Below are positions 9,331 to 21,260 of a stretch of DNA of 64,000 nt, piece by piece. The position numbers were made by a program, and so were the translations under genes. Position 1 is the stretch's first letter; every line of letters starts with the position of its first letter. The DNA lies in contig NC_088130.1 in NCBI RefSeq assembly GCF_036370855.1, forward strand, positions 69,230,941 through 69,294,940. Direction: 5' to 3'. Origin of the DNA: Dromaius novaehollandiae. Lineage: Eukaryota; Chordata; Aves; Casuariiformes; Dromaiidae. Below the pieces are notes generated by a model. That model saw only the letters and a list, made by a program, of their open reading frames with translations, was not told where the DNA came from and made no database searches.

Positions 9331-12300
9331 CAATCACTCCTCCTGCGAGTGGTGCAGTATAAATCAGCAGCGACCTGTCACAGCATCCATTTCGCAGGCA
9401 GGCTGCCTGCCCTCCGTGGCAGGAGGCATGTGAGCCACCCCGGCGCTGCGCGAGCCCGCCGGCCGCCCTGCGTTCAGCAGCGCGATTTTAAGAATGGAAA
9501 TGAGCTTAGCTGGGGATGAGCAGTTTACATCTGAGAGGGTTTTTTTTCTCTCTCTAGTGTCCTGATTATTTTTGTATAGCGTTCTTCTTGCTCTACACCT
9601 TTTTGTCCTCACTCCCCCTCTTCCAAGTTCATATGATTCAGGATCAGCGCTGGCTTCAAATACAGTCAGGAATACTTGTGTTCAGTGGGATTATGCCAGT
9701 TTTACTAAGGTCCAGGTTTCACATGTAGCTCACTCACCCTTGAATATCACTTGCTTTTCCCTCCCAATACAAAACCTAGCGTGAACTGTCTGTTCCAGGG
9801 CCCGAGACATGACAGCCCCGTCCGGATAGTCTTGTATTTCTCTGTTTGTCTGGACCCAGCTTTGATTCCCTGGCTTACGCTAGCACTTTACGATCTTTGG
9901 GGCAGGAAGTTTCTATTTCTTTGCTGTGCAGATTCGCAGCAGGATCGTGGTCCGCAGTGAGGGCTCCCAGGAGCAAAGGATTAATAAGCACGTCTGGGCT
10001 TCTCAAACTTGGAGAAGAAAGTCTCTGGGACCTGCTCATTGCAGATGCTGACTGGAAATCCAAATGAGTTTGAGTTCTTCATATGATCTGCCCCCATTTA
10101 ATTTGAGAACCGGCACGCTGACATGATGATTTGAACTTCCCTGGAAGAGCTCATACGGGGATGAAGAAGCAATTGCCACCTTCTCCCAATCCACCCAGTC
10201 TTCCACTCTGCTAGGAAGGGACCAAAAAGCCTAGCTTTGCCTTGCGGTCCTGCCTTACTATTTGACTGCCAAAAGCCTTGTGCCATGCGAGGTTTGGTGT
10301 TTCCCGCTAACCTGCAGTGTAAGGCCGGGCTGCAGGGACTGGGGCTCTGCCCGAGCGCGGCCCCGGCACGTGTTGGGTGCGACGCCTCGCCCGGCCTCTT
10401 CCGACAGCAGAGCGGTCTCCGTTCTTTCCGTGACATGGCAGCTAAAATAACTCTTTCAGAGCCATTCCTCAGTTGCTCAGCACACACATTTTCTACCAGA
10501 TGTCCTTTAGAGGGCCAGCACTGATTTCTTAAGTGTAATTTTTATGAGATAAAATAATGCTAAAATTGGGTCCGTTTCCTAGATGCCTGCTTGCGTTGGT
10601 GTGTGCAGCTCCAAGAGTAAAACGCTGCAATGGATTTGCACCTACGTTCTTCATGGAGGAGACTGTTGTAGAGACTTCACTGACTGAAGGAAGTTGCCCT
10701 TTCCTGCTGTTTTAGTGTCTTGCCAAACTAAGGATCGCTGGCTCCCGCCATGCCGGTCTCAAGTGTTGAGCGTGTTGCAGTGCTGCTGTAGGGACGAGCA
10801 GACCCGGAGGCTGCAAGTGAGCCGACAGGTAGCTCCTGAGGTCATGTTTGCTATGGTAAATCCACCAGTTGATGCCATTTCCATACATTAGTCACTTCAC
10901 ATATAGAACAAAATGGTTGTGGAAGAAGCTGATACTCAAAGGGGGGATCGCCTTTTCACATCTCTGTTTTCCCCTTCTGCTGAAATGCAGATTTGTGATC
11001 GAGGGAGTCAGTGCAGCCAGTCACTGTCGTAATACAAATAGATGTGAATTTCTTAAAATGTTGGCCTTGCCTGGATGAAAAGTATACTGACAAATTCCAC
11101 CGAGGGTTTCATGATTAATTAACTAAAGGCAAAAAATTCACTTGCTCCATTAAAATTATCCCTTGGGGGAAACATCGACCTAAATTTTGTATTTCCATTG
11201 CAATCCAAAGTAAACACGCTGGGCTTTGTTCTGATTCCACGTATAGCGTGGTTACACCAGTCTTGCCTTGCTGTGTCCAACGCGGTTGCTCCTGCCTGTT
11301 CGAAGAGCAGGAGCTGGGCTGCGAGGTCTCCGCTCCCACCGAAGAGGCGTCTCGCCGGGAGCACCCACACGTCTCCTCGGGTGCTGCTGCCTATTGCAGG
11401 GGTTTCTGAGCAACCTCAGTTGCGATTTGCTCCTGAGCGTGGGGAGCAGGCTACGGTACTGGTGTTTATGCCATCTTGTATCAGGAATATCTTTCTTCAG
11501 TATTTCTCATGCACGCTTTAAGGAGTTTCTTCTGAAATGTTTTAAGTGGGAATGCCTTAAATTGTTATTGCTTCTGGTCCTTATGGAAGAATCTACTTAC
11601 TGTGTCCATTACGTAGCTCCTCTTCCCCGTTCCTTTGTGTAAACTTCATGGTCTATTTTACCTTTTCTGCTGATGAAAAGCAACTGTAATCTTCTCTCTG
11701 CGACGTTCAGGATGCTCGATGCTTGTGAGTCCTCTTTTAATACGGGTGGAGAGCCTCGGGCACTCGAGATTTGCTCCTTTTGGGTCTGCTCTACAGCTTC
11801 CTGTTAGAAAAAGTATCAAATTAGGTTTATCTTAGGGAAGCAATGGCTGAAAGTGAAGTGTAGCTTCTGATTGCTGACAGAAAATTCACTGATAAAATAG
11901 AGTATGCTCTTCCTGAAAGATAACACATCAGGTAATTGTAAACCCATCAGAATGGTTTCTTTCTGACAATGTTTCTCAATTTCAGCTTTTATGTGAAGGG
12001 CTACGGCTAAATTGGGCTAATCGCAGAACGTCTCGCTCGATAGTTTGTAGATGTCTCTGCTATAAAGGAAGCTAAATCTCAGAGAGGCATGATAAACGCA
12101 CAGTTAAATGTCTCCAGTTCTGTCTCTGTTGATGGCAGTCATATGTCGATGGTAATGGCAATATGTGCTGTAATTTTATAAATGCTCTGAAGTATTCAAA
12201 ATACATTGAAAACTATTCTAAATTGCTGCCCAAAGTTTCAGCAAAATATTGGTTGTCAAACAGAGAAGCTGAAGGAATAATATCTCCTTGGAAATTACAT

Positions 12301-15300
12301 TACCATCTGAAAACTGAGTATCTCCTTGTCCTTTAAAGTAGAGTTTAGAACACAGAGACTAAAGATGTTTTGATGATTTTGTTTACTTTTTTGGTGCTTT
12401 ATGAAGAGTTGTACTCGTTTGATCAGTTGTACCTAGCACATGGCCCTACTTTCCTATGCTGGCGGTTCACGAGGTGCTTTCTCCCCAGCTTGGAAGCTGA
12501 ACGTGAACAGACAACAGCCATCACACATTCAATAGGCATGGGTGGGACCATTCCTGGAATCAGCTGGTACAAAATCCTTTGCAATACATCTTTAAAAAGA
12601 TTTTAAGAAATAATAGCAGGGGCATATAGTATAAAATATGTACACATGGCTCTCCCAGGGCCTGGTCTCCAAAGCCAGCTGAGGTTGTTCTTTGTGGAGC
12701 CAGGACCTGAAGGTGAGGGTGGAACCGCTCCTTTTTCTGCAGCGCTTTGCCTTTTCCAGAGCTTTGATATCAGTTTCCTTCTGTCTTGGGAAACGGAGCC
12801 CCGAATTTCCAGGAAATTGGACTTAGTGAAATAGATTTCAGTTCTTGCAACAAGAACAAGGCATGACAGAAGTAGGTGAAGTGTTCAGTGAAGCTGCTGC
12901 GCAAAGGATTTCCTGCTCTGTGCACACATCTTCCTGGACAGTGAAATACCCCCCCATCCCACCCATCCAAGGGTTTATGCAATTGTGTGTTTCTCTGTTT
13001 TAGTAGGGGAGGGTAGTTTGGCACTGGACGTGGCACTGCGTTGTGAAACACTGAATTTAGCGAGATCTCAGCCACGGCGCTTGCAGAAGATGGACGGTAC
13101 CGTGGGAGGGGAGGCTGGGCACCGAGGAGCGAACGGGGATCTCTGCGAATTGCTGGGTTTTGCTGCTCTTGAGAGGTCCTGGAGATGAGCTGAGCTAAGG
13201 TCAGCTCCTACATCACTAGCAGAGCTCTACAATGAATGACAGTCTCCTAGTTCATACTTTTATGATTTTTTTATAACAGCAGTTTCATGGCCAGGTGTCC
13301 ACTGAGGCTTCAGATGTTTCGCAGGCAGGGGCTGCCTGTGCTCCTCCGCAGCTGAGGAGCTGCATTTCTCCATTTCCAATTTCTCTCTGCTTATTGCTTT
13401 TCTTTCTTTTTTTTCGCTGAACTATAGTAGCTCCATTCTTGCCTCCTATTTCCCAAGTTGTTGTTTACTCCTACCACATACCTTCCTGCAGTGGTTCCTT
13501 GACCATCACCACGGCTGTTTCCCCAGTGCTCTGTGAAATCTCAGTGCAGCACTGCTGGTGCCATCTCTGTTTTGGTGGAAGTCCAGCGGGGTGACTCTTG
13601 GGTGTGGGTAGTTTCTACACGGCAAGTCTAAGAAGGCGGAGAGGTTGTATCACTGGAAATTGGCCTGAAGCTAACTATTATTTTGCAGTGCCTAACTTGC
13701 TTTTGGATATACTGAGAAGAGAGCAGTTGTCATAGAAAACAGTGACACAAAGTTGGTCTCTTCTCCATCCTCTCACAGATGTGAGCCTCAAGGGAAAGCA
13801 ACGAAGGAGAAGTTTTCACTTGAGTCCCGTGTATCATATGCTTGTGCTTGTGCTTGAGATGCTGCAGCCAGGGTGGGAACTTGGCTATGCAGATGATGCT
13901 TCCATTAAAAGAGGAATCGTTGGATTGTGTAGTATGGTGAGGCAGTTGCTCTCAGGATATCTGGAAGCTGACCTCAGAAATATTCCCTCAGATGCTGAGT
14001 CCAGGTTCCTTGTCCCTTTTTCTTGGAATTTACTTTGAGGAGGAACATAAAAGAAGCCAAATCTAGTTTAGCGTATCTTAGAAATCCCTGTTCTGGAGGT
14101 GTCTGAAGGCTTGTGACTAGACAGCTGTGTGACCTGCAGCTAAACTGGTGGGGATTTCCACCTGGCTATAGAGCTCTGAGAGCAGTAATTGGAGGCAACA
14201 TGTCAGCTCTGGACAGGGTCAGTTGATATAATCACATGAAGTGTTTCTTTCTAAAGGCAGGCCTCCCAAAAGCGTTGCAATTAAAAGCTGAGTGGTGCTT
14301 CCTGGAAAGCAAGGAGTGGGTTGATGTGGGGAGGCTGGTAGGTGCCAAGCTGAGTTGGGCATTTCCTCCTCAGCCCATAGCTACCGAAAAGGGCTCACGG
14401 GATGCACCGTTCACATGCTGGCCTCCTTCCTCTTTGAGTTTCTCTCTGACACTCTTCCCCTCGCTGGTCAAAGACTAACAGCATTTTAAAAGCACTTTTG
14501 GGGGTCTCTATCGGCAATATTCATTCTTCTTCTGCTCTTAGAAGCAAGAACGGAAAAAGAGAAAAAATTAAAAGGGCTCTATGGGGCCTTAGCCCATATT
14601 CCGTGTTTTCCTCTCTACCTTCTGATGCTCAGAGGGAACCTGAGGAGAAAAAAAGCCCTTAAAAGTTTCCCTCCGCTCTTCCCCAGTGCTGAAGACACGT
14701 AACCGGCCGTGGTCATGGTGCGACCCAGACCCGTGAGCCTGCTTCTGAACGTTTCTGCTTGCTGGGGAGGCCCTCTGCCTTCTCGCTCAGGTTGTCACCG
14801 CCTTGGTGGCAGGTGATGGCGTAAGAGCCCGGTGAAGGACCGGGAAGTCCTTCTCTGCAGGACTTCAGGTTGTTCAATTTTGGTGTGGAGTTTGTGCTGG
14901 GCCTCGCGCAGAGTGGCCCGAGCGAGCGCCCGGGAAGGGACCTCTCGCAGAAGGGGGATGTTGTTTCCGCGGGTGGCTGGAGGTGACATTTCACGGCAGC
15001 GTGGTTGCGGTGATGTGGGTTTTTTTACCCCATGTTTATAAAATCCAGTAAATTTCATACCCGTTTTCCAAATTTCATGCTTCTTTTCAGTGTTTCCCTT
15101 ACCCAAAGCGAGGATCATTTTTCAGCGTTCCGCCCTCCTTTGTTGTATCCTGGATGCTGCTGAACTTGCTGTTGGTGAGGCTGGTTATCCTAATTTCCTA
15201 CATATTATTTGTAAATTTGTCAAAAAGGCTCACGCTCACCCATTCTGCTTTGGCTTCCTACACAGTTTTCACTTCAGAAGATTGAAAAGGTTTAGATGAA

Positions 15301-16099
15301 TTATTGAAGCGCAGTTTGTCATACATATGAAAGTAGTTAACAGTCTTGGATTTAGACTTTGCTTCTAAAAGGAACAGGGGGATTTTTATGTATTTATTTA
15401 CAGGGGCCTCTAGACCTTTTTATTTTCCCCAGGCATGAAGAATATCGTGTCTTCCCATAAGAGAAGCAGCATGAAGCAAGTTATAAAATTAACTGAAGCT
15501 GGCAGCTCTCATTTTACAGTTCATGATTAGGAGGATGCGAAACGGAAACCGTTTCGTACTGCTGAATAGCGTCAGGATGTTTTTTTGCTGTGTCCACCAT
15601 GATTTATGGATGTAGGAGTTTTCTGTGTCTGTGACAGAGACATGCGTAAAGTGGCTGATATCTGCCATAGTCCAAGCGTGTGACAGGATGTTTGGCAAGC
15701 CACCAATATAAGGACACCTAGGAAAAAGTAGTCATGCACAAAATTTTAAAGTGCTGTAGGACCGAGGTTGTTGGTACGCGCAGTTATTTTTACAAAAAAC
15801 ATGGGTTTTTATGTTTTAAAGCCTCAGATGCTAATAGGTCTTGACGTGGAAAGTAAAGGTCTGCTCAGTTCATGGGAATTGAAATAACTATGTGCTTGGG
15901 AATAGCAGGCGTGTGCTCTAAGAAGTGTGCTCAGTTCTGATGGAGACCGCTACACATGGCAGTTTGCTATGATCGCCCTCTCATGCCAATGCTATTTGTG
16001 CTTTGTTTTTATTAGTCTGAAATAAAGGTCATCTGGCGGCGAGGTCCAGGAGAGCACTGGGTAAACAGCTGTATTTCCATGCTGCCCACACGATTCTCT
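9331..16099 (+). other. DCC: DCC intron 1, plain intronic sequence
   Basis: No exon, RNA gene or clear mobile element was recognised. Minor points are a (CTTGTG)3-like run at 13841-13858 and CpG-richer patches near 9290-9480, 10330-10410 and 14700-15000. Open frames are short and unrelated to known families. Confidence 0.55.
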
Positions 16100-16560
16100 A
16101 AGTCCACGGTAATGGAGAATAAATTAGATTTTTTTTAATCCATCAAATTTTAATGCTTTATACAATTATAAAAAGAGAGAAGAACATTCTTCTAATACAT
16201 TAGGCGAGATTCTCAACCTGGATAAATCTTCCCTGACTTCATTAGAGACACCTTCACATCAGCAAAATCCTGTTAAAACAACTTGACGTCGATTATTTGC
16301 GTTCTTTATACGCTCACATGGAGACTGATTCTCTGTAACCAAACAGCTCTGCTATAGCAGGTGTATTGATATTAAAAGGGTTGTTAACATCTCTCCAGAG
16401 GGGGATATTCAGTTACCAGTAACTCTGTCAAGCTTTTCCATCTGTGTAGGGAATTTGTCAGAAGCTGGTGCTGTGTTATTAAAAGTATTAGTTCTATCTT
16501 GATTTGTGTCTAATTGAATTACATCATTAACGGAGCTCAATTACAAGCAGTGGGAGATGA
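16100..16560. promoter_or_regulatory. AT-rich block resembling a conserved non-coding element
   Basis: An AT-rich, low-repeat block with several homeodomain-type cores: taattg at 16511-16516 and caattac at 16539-16545 in opposite orientation around attacatcattaac, plus a cAMP-element-like tgacgtc near 16286. It sits in the first intron of a developmental gene, where enhancers are common. Enhancer role is inferred from texture only. Confidence 0.3.
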
Positions 16561-19500
16561 TCCCCCCGCAAGGACAGCGGGCACCTGAGCTGTGAGCAGC
16601 GCTTTGTGCTCAGCTGACCGTTCACAACTGGGGCAACACCACGACTCTTGTAATACTGAAAATGAGCAAGTTTCCCGGTCCTGACGGAGGGGAGGGCTCC
16701 TCCTTAAATGGGTGTGCTGGCTTCAAGCCACCCAAATCCCTTGGCATGGTCGCTTCATTTCAAATTGTTTTTTTGTGAATCAAGTATGAAATGTTTTAAT
16801 CTCAAACATGCAATAAAATAATACTCTGGCTTTTTTTTTCTCATGCTCCTTACGTAAGCTTAATCTCTCTTTATCACAAATTCTTGCTATAGAGGGAGGC
16901 CATCAGTGCCGAAGCACAAGGAGCATCCCTGTGTGCTGAGTCCTGCTTATTGATGCTTTAGTCCCGTCCTTCCTCCTTGTCATGTCAGAGTTCACAGGAC
17001 ACCCTTAAAATGAGAGATGCAGCCGTTAAAAGTACACAACCAGCTCTTGTCCAAATTCCACTGAAACCACGAGACTCAGGATAACAAGTTCATAGCAGAG
17101 AAAAACTAGCGTGGAGTCCAAAGTGGAAATATCACGGCAGTAGATTTCCAGGATTTTTGCTGAGTTGCAGATACTGTCCGTGAAATCAAACATTGCCCCT
17201 CATGGAGGTGAAAAAAAAAAAAAAAAGATAAAGGCTCTTTCCCAGTTATTTTGTTCCCTGTCCATCACAGAGGGAGACCCTCTAGTATTGGTGGCAGTGA
17301 GGCCTGCAGCTGCAGCCAAGGTGCAGCAGAAAGATGCTACAGTGACAATATCGAATAAACAAGGTTATCCATCACTGTGAGACTTAGAGAGCTATAGCAT
17401 CAGTACTCTGTTATAGCAGAACCCTGGACCATATTATACTATTAATTTTTTTTAAGTAATACTCTTGACAGGTTTTAATGGAAAATTCTCCTTACAAATC
17501 CATGGTGTGATTCAGTTCTGTATTTATTAACACATTCCTCAGATTGTGGATGAGCAAAGCTACCTGAATGCAATCCTTAAATGCGGAGTGTGATAGGATT
17601 TGCGTGTCCCATAATTTATATTGCCAGACTGAGTCTCAGTAAATGAGATCTGTCTCTGTGCATTAATATGCCAAATAACTGATAGCAATAACTAATTCAT
17701 TTGTCCTGATTGTTCTTGACATCTTCTACATCATCAGGAATTTCCGTGCATCACCTTTTGCTGGGTCTGTGCTCTGCCACTACATGGTCTGTTCCCATAT
17801 GGTAGGTAAATGGGTTGTGTCAGGAATAAGTAAACCTTTTTGCAAGGTCAGTCTGGGTCATTGCATGACTAAAAAACATCAAAAAATGCAGCCAGTCGCT
17901 GCTGGAGCGGAGGTTAACTTTCCCTTTATTCACTGTCAGCTGCATGAATGCTGGTTCAGAAGCTTTTATCCCAAATGCTCCTGCCTGGATGACCGTGCAA
18001 CTAGAGGTCCCGTGGTCCTTTCCCCAGGTCACGCTGTTAAACCTGATGCTGAGGCCAGTCCCTTTTCGCTATGCTTCTTTTGCTCTAATTTTCTATCAGG
18101 TTTTCAATCATCCCACTTGTAAAATCTCATTTTCCTAAACTGCTTTGTGATACTATCATGGCCTTTTGAGCGTCCTGCTGCAGCTTCTCGGAGAAGCTTA
18201 ATGAGGAGGAGGAAGCGCTCACCATGATTAACACGGAGCAATTGCAAGTGTCCATGAAGGATGGCAAAATGCTTGGAGGCTCCTGTAGGAGAAAAGACCC
18301 CCCAGCAGTGTAATGTGCTTCTCTTATAAAATGCTGATGATCCTACCACTAGTAAGCTCCAGACGAGGACAGAGTTAGCTTGACAGTAAATTAGATTTTA
18401 AAAGGCAATTCTGTGAATGTATGAATGAGAATTTGGCCTTTAGTATGCTATCTGTCAGCAACTTACCTGAATGTTTCTCATTTTTCGTAGAGCGTTTGTT
18501 GATGACATATACATTACTCGATAATATAAAAATGTGAGCAGCTAACTGTTTCCAGAATCCATCCCTAGAAATGGCCTGTCTGGCTCTTGGGAAGAAGCTG
18601 GTCTTTTGCAATTATAATTGGTGAGCATTTTCCAAAAATCTTGGGCTGATGTCTCCCAAAACTGTCTGAAAAAAAAATTTCCTTCTTTGTGGTCATTAGT
18701 CTTGAACTGGTAAGTGCTAAAGCCTTCCTCACTCCTCCGTTCCTGCACGAGATGATTTTCTCGGCATTCTCAGAGAATAAGCTAAGAGCAGAAGAAAAAT
18801 GCCCTTCTGCGTGCCTTCCAGCTGCAACAGGTGACTTATCTATGCCACTTGTAATGCCCTTTTTCTGCTCATTAATGCCCCTTCTGAGCAGACGCACGCT
18901 GACCTCACACACAATAAAAATGGCAAGAGAGGAGGCGGATGACAGAAGCGGGGGCATGGATATAGCACTGCCTCGGAGACTGCTGCAGGAATAACCGCAG
19001 TGCTGCCGCGCCAGGGCTTCGTTGTCGCCTTTCGGGAGTGGAAGGGCTGCAGCTAACGGCCCCGTCCCGTTCTGCGTTTCTGCCTTACTGCAGTATCCTG
19101 CCTTGTGCTTCTCTTTGCGCCGGGGTAGTTTTGCTTAGGGTGACGGGCGGTTTAAGCAGAGGGGTAGGGAGCCGGACAGTACAGCCCGCGAGAGCACTGC
19201 GCTTAATGCCTGCGGATTTGGGATCAGAGAGGAGCTTTCCCCCAGTGACCAGATTGCCAGGGACCATTTTCACCCCCTCTCCTGTAGATTTGGTGTGCTG
19301 GGCTCTCTGGCGTTGCCTGTGACTTTGAGGGACATCAGTATCCCCACGTTTTTGCTGGTGCTGTGCTGTGGTTATGGCTCCTGGTCACGCGTTGTGGTTT
19401 ACGGAGGCGTCGGGAAGGGTGCTGGGAAGTGCTGCGTGGTTCACGGCACGCGGGGACGTTCTCCAGACCTTCCTGGACTGGGTGTCCGTCGTGCATCTCT

Positions 19501-21084
19501 ACCCACCTGTGGGGTGGCCACGATGACCCTGGTTGTCCCCCTGGACCGATGTCCCTGGGAGGATCAACCCTCTGGTTCCTGGCCAAAACGGGGCCCTGCC
19601 TGCTGGGACCTAGACAGTGGGGCAAAACCCTGCGGAAACGGGTGTCTTTTTAACTTCGCGTTCCTAGACGCTGGTTGTCTAAGCCTCAGTCACCACACGC
19701 TCCCTTAATAATCAATAGAGAAAAATCGTCACCTCCGGGTGATGAATCACCTCACCTGCCTTGATGTCTGTCTTGGGAAGAGCTAACCTTCGCCAGCTAC
19801 CAGCTGCGCTCCTTTGTAATTGAAATTTATTTCTGCGACTGTACAGCATTAAGCAAACCTTAACAGGAATAGTAAAAACCACCCTGACTTTTGCAGCCTT
19901 GTGCAAATGGTTTCTAATGGGGACTCGGTACTGAATTAACAAAGTGACCTTTGTGGCATTTACCTAGCGCGCGGAGCAGAGGCGGACGAGGAGACGGAGC
20001 TGCCGTAATTAGGGGCTGTGCGGACGGCACGGCGCCCGTGTCAAAGCCTGCCTTGGAGCAGCAGACGCCTCCAGCGAGAATCTGTAAGTGGAAGCAGAGG
20101 CGAGGAAATGCGTAGTATCAGAGGGGTTAGGGAAGATCCTCTCGAAACTTTGTTGTCTCCCGGATCACGGCAAAGAGAAGGAGCTGCGAGCCTGGAAACT
20201 CTTCTGTACGTTAGGAAAGAGCAAAAGGCAATTTCCTCTGTCGGGGTTTTCGAGCCGTTCTTGCAGCTCTGCTGAGACTGACCTGTTTGCTTTGAGAGAA
20301 TCGCAGCCCCCTCGTTTTAGGTAGTGAATCAGTCAGTCCTTTTTTCTTTTTAATGAAAATCTCGGAAGAGTCCTTCAATAATAGATTATATATTTATTTT
20401 ATTCTTTTAGTAAGAAACTAAATATAAAATGAACACAAATATCCTTGCAGCAGAACTGGACCAGGACGTGTCTCTCCCAGCACTGTCTAAAACAGGGCGA
20501 TTTCCCACCAGCCTTTTTGCGGTGAGCAGCGAGCGTGGGTTGGAATAAAGACCGTGTATAATGACCAAAGCACAAACACATGGAGAGCATTCGTTTCCAT
20601 GACCTGATGATATGAGTGGGCATTTGGGCGATTTTACACTTAAGCAGATTTAAGAATATGTAAAACAAACAAACAAACCTTCCTTAGCATACTATATATA
20701 TAAGTACGTAAATGTTGCCATACGCTGAAGTTCTGCATCGCTGTTAAAACAGCGTGTAGTGATTCAAAAAATGCTTGTTTTCTGCTCAGCCCAAGTGATG
20801 CACCCAAACCCCTATTCCTCTGCTCAGAGTGAATCTGGGAGAGCAAATCAGCTTCAATGGTATTATCCAAGAATTAGCGCTGAAGCGGCCGAGATTCAGC
20901 AAGCCTTGCCCCAAGCCCAGGATTAGACAAAACCGGGCTTTAATGCCAGGACCTGGCCATCCCCTGGGAGTCAGCGGGCAAAGTTTTGCCATCCGTTAAA
21001 TTCTGTGGGCATCGGGCATGGGTAGGCAGAGGATAAAACACAGTCCTACAAACAGGGAGGTTTAAATGCCAAATATGGTGAGTT
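16561..21084 (+). other. DCC: DCC intron 1, plain intronic sequence with an A16 run
   Basis: No gene supported. It contains A16 at 17211-17226, an AT-rich quiet block at 17400-17760 that may also be a conserved element, a CpG-richer patch at about 19000-19210, and an (AAAC)4 run near 20663-20678. Open frames such as minus 18565-18957 (130 codons) carry no recognised domain. Confidence 0.5.
17211..17226 (+). repeat. A16 homopolymer
   Basis: Sixteen A after ggaggtg and before gataaagg. There is no target-site duplication or retrogene body upstream that would mark it as the tail of a retroposon. Confidence 0.9.
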
Positions 21085-21260
21085 GAATATACATATATAT
21101 ATATATATAGATATATATAAAAGTAGGCATGTTTCCTTGTGTGTGCATTGCTCTGTATGTGTGTGTATGTTCTTTTCGTATCTCAAATACACCTAGGCTA
21201 TCTACACTTTCCTAGCTTATGTGTGTACTTATATGCACATACATATATATAATGTACATG
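21085..21260 (+). repeat. Compound AT/TG microsatellite
   Basis: An (AT)n core at about 21091-21120, interrupted once by ag, then TG-rich sequence (21137-21172), then acatacatatatata near 21237-21252. It is a compound, partly degenerate dinucleotide array. Confidence 0.85.

Noticed and set aside
13742..14038. A YADD string suggesting reverse transcriptase
   Set aside because: Only the four residues match; the surrounding residues do not follow any reverse transcriptase block.
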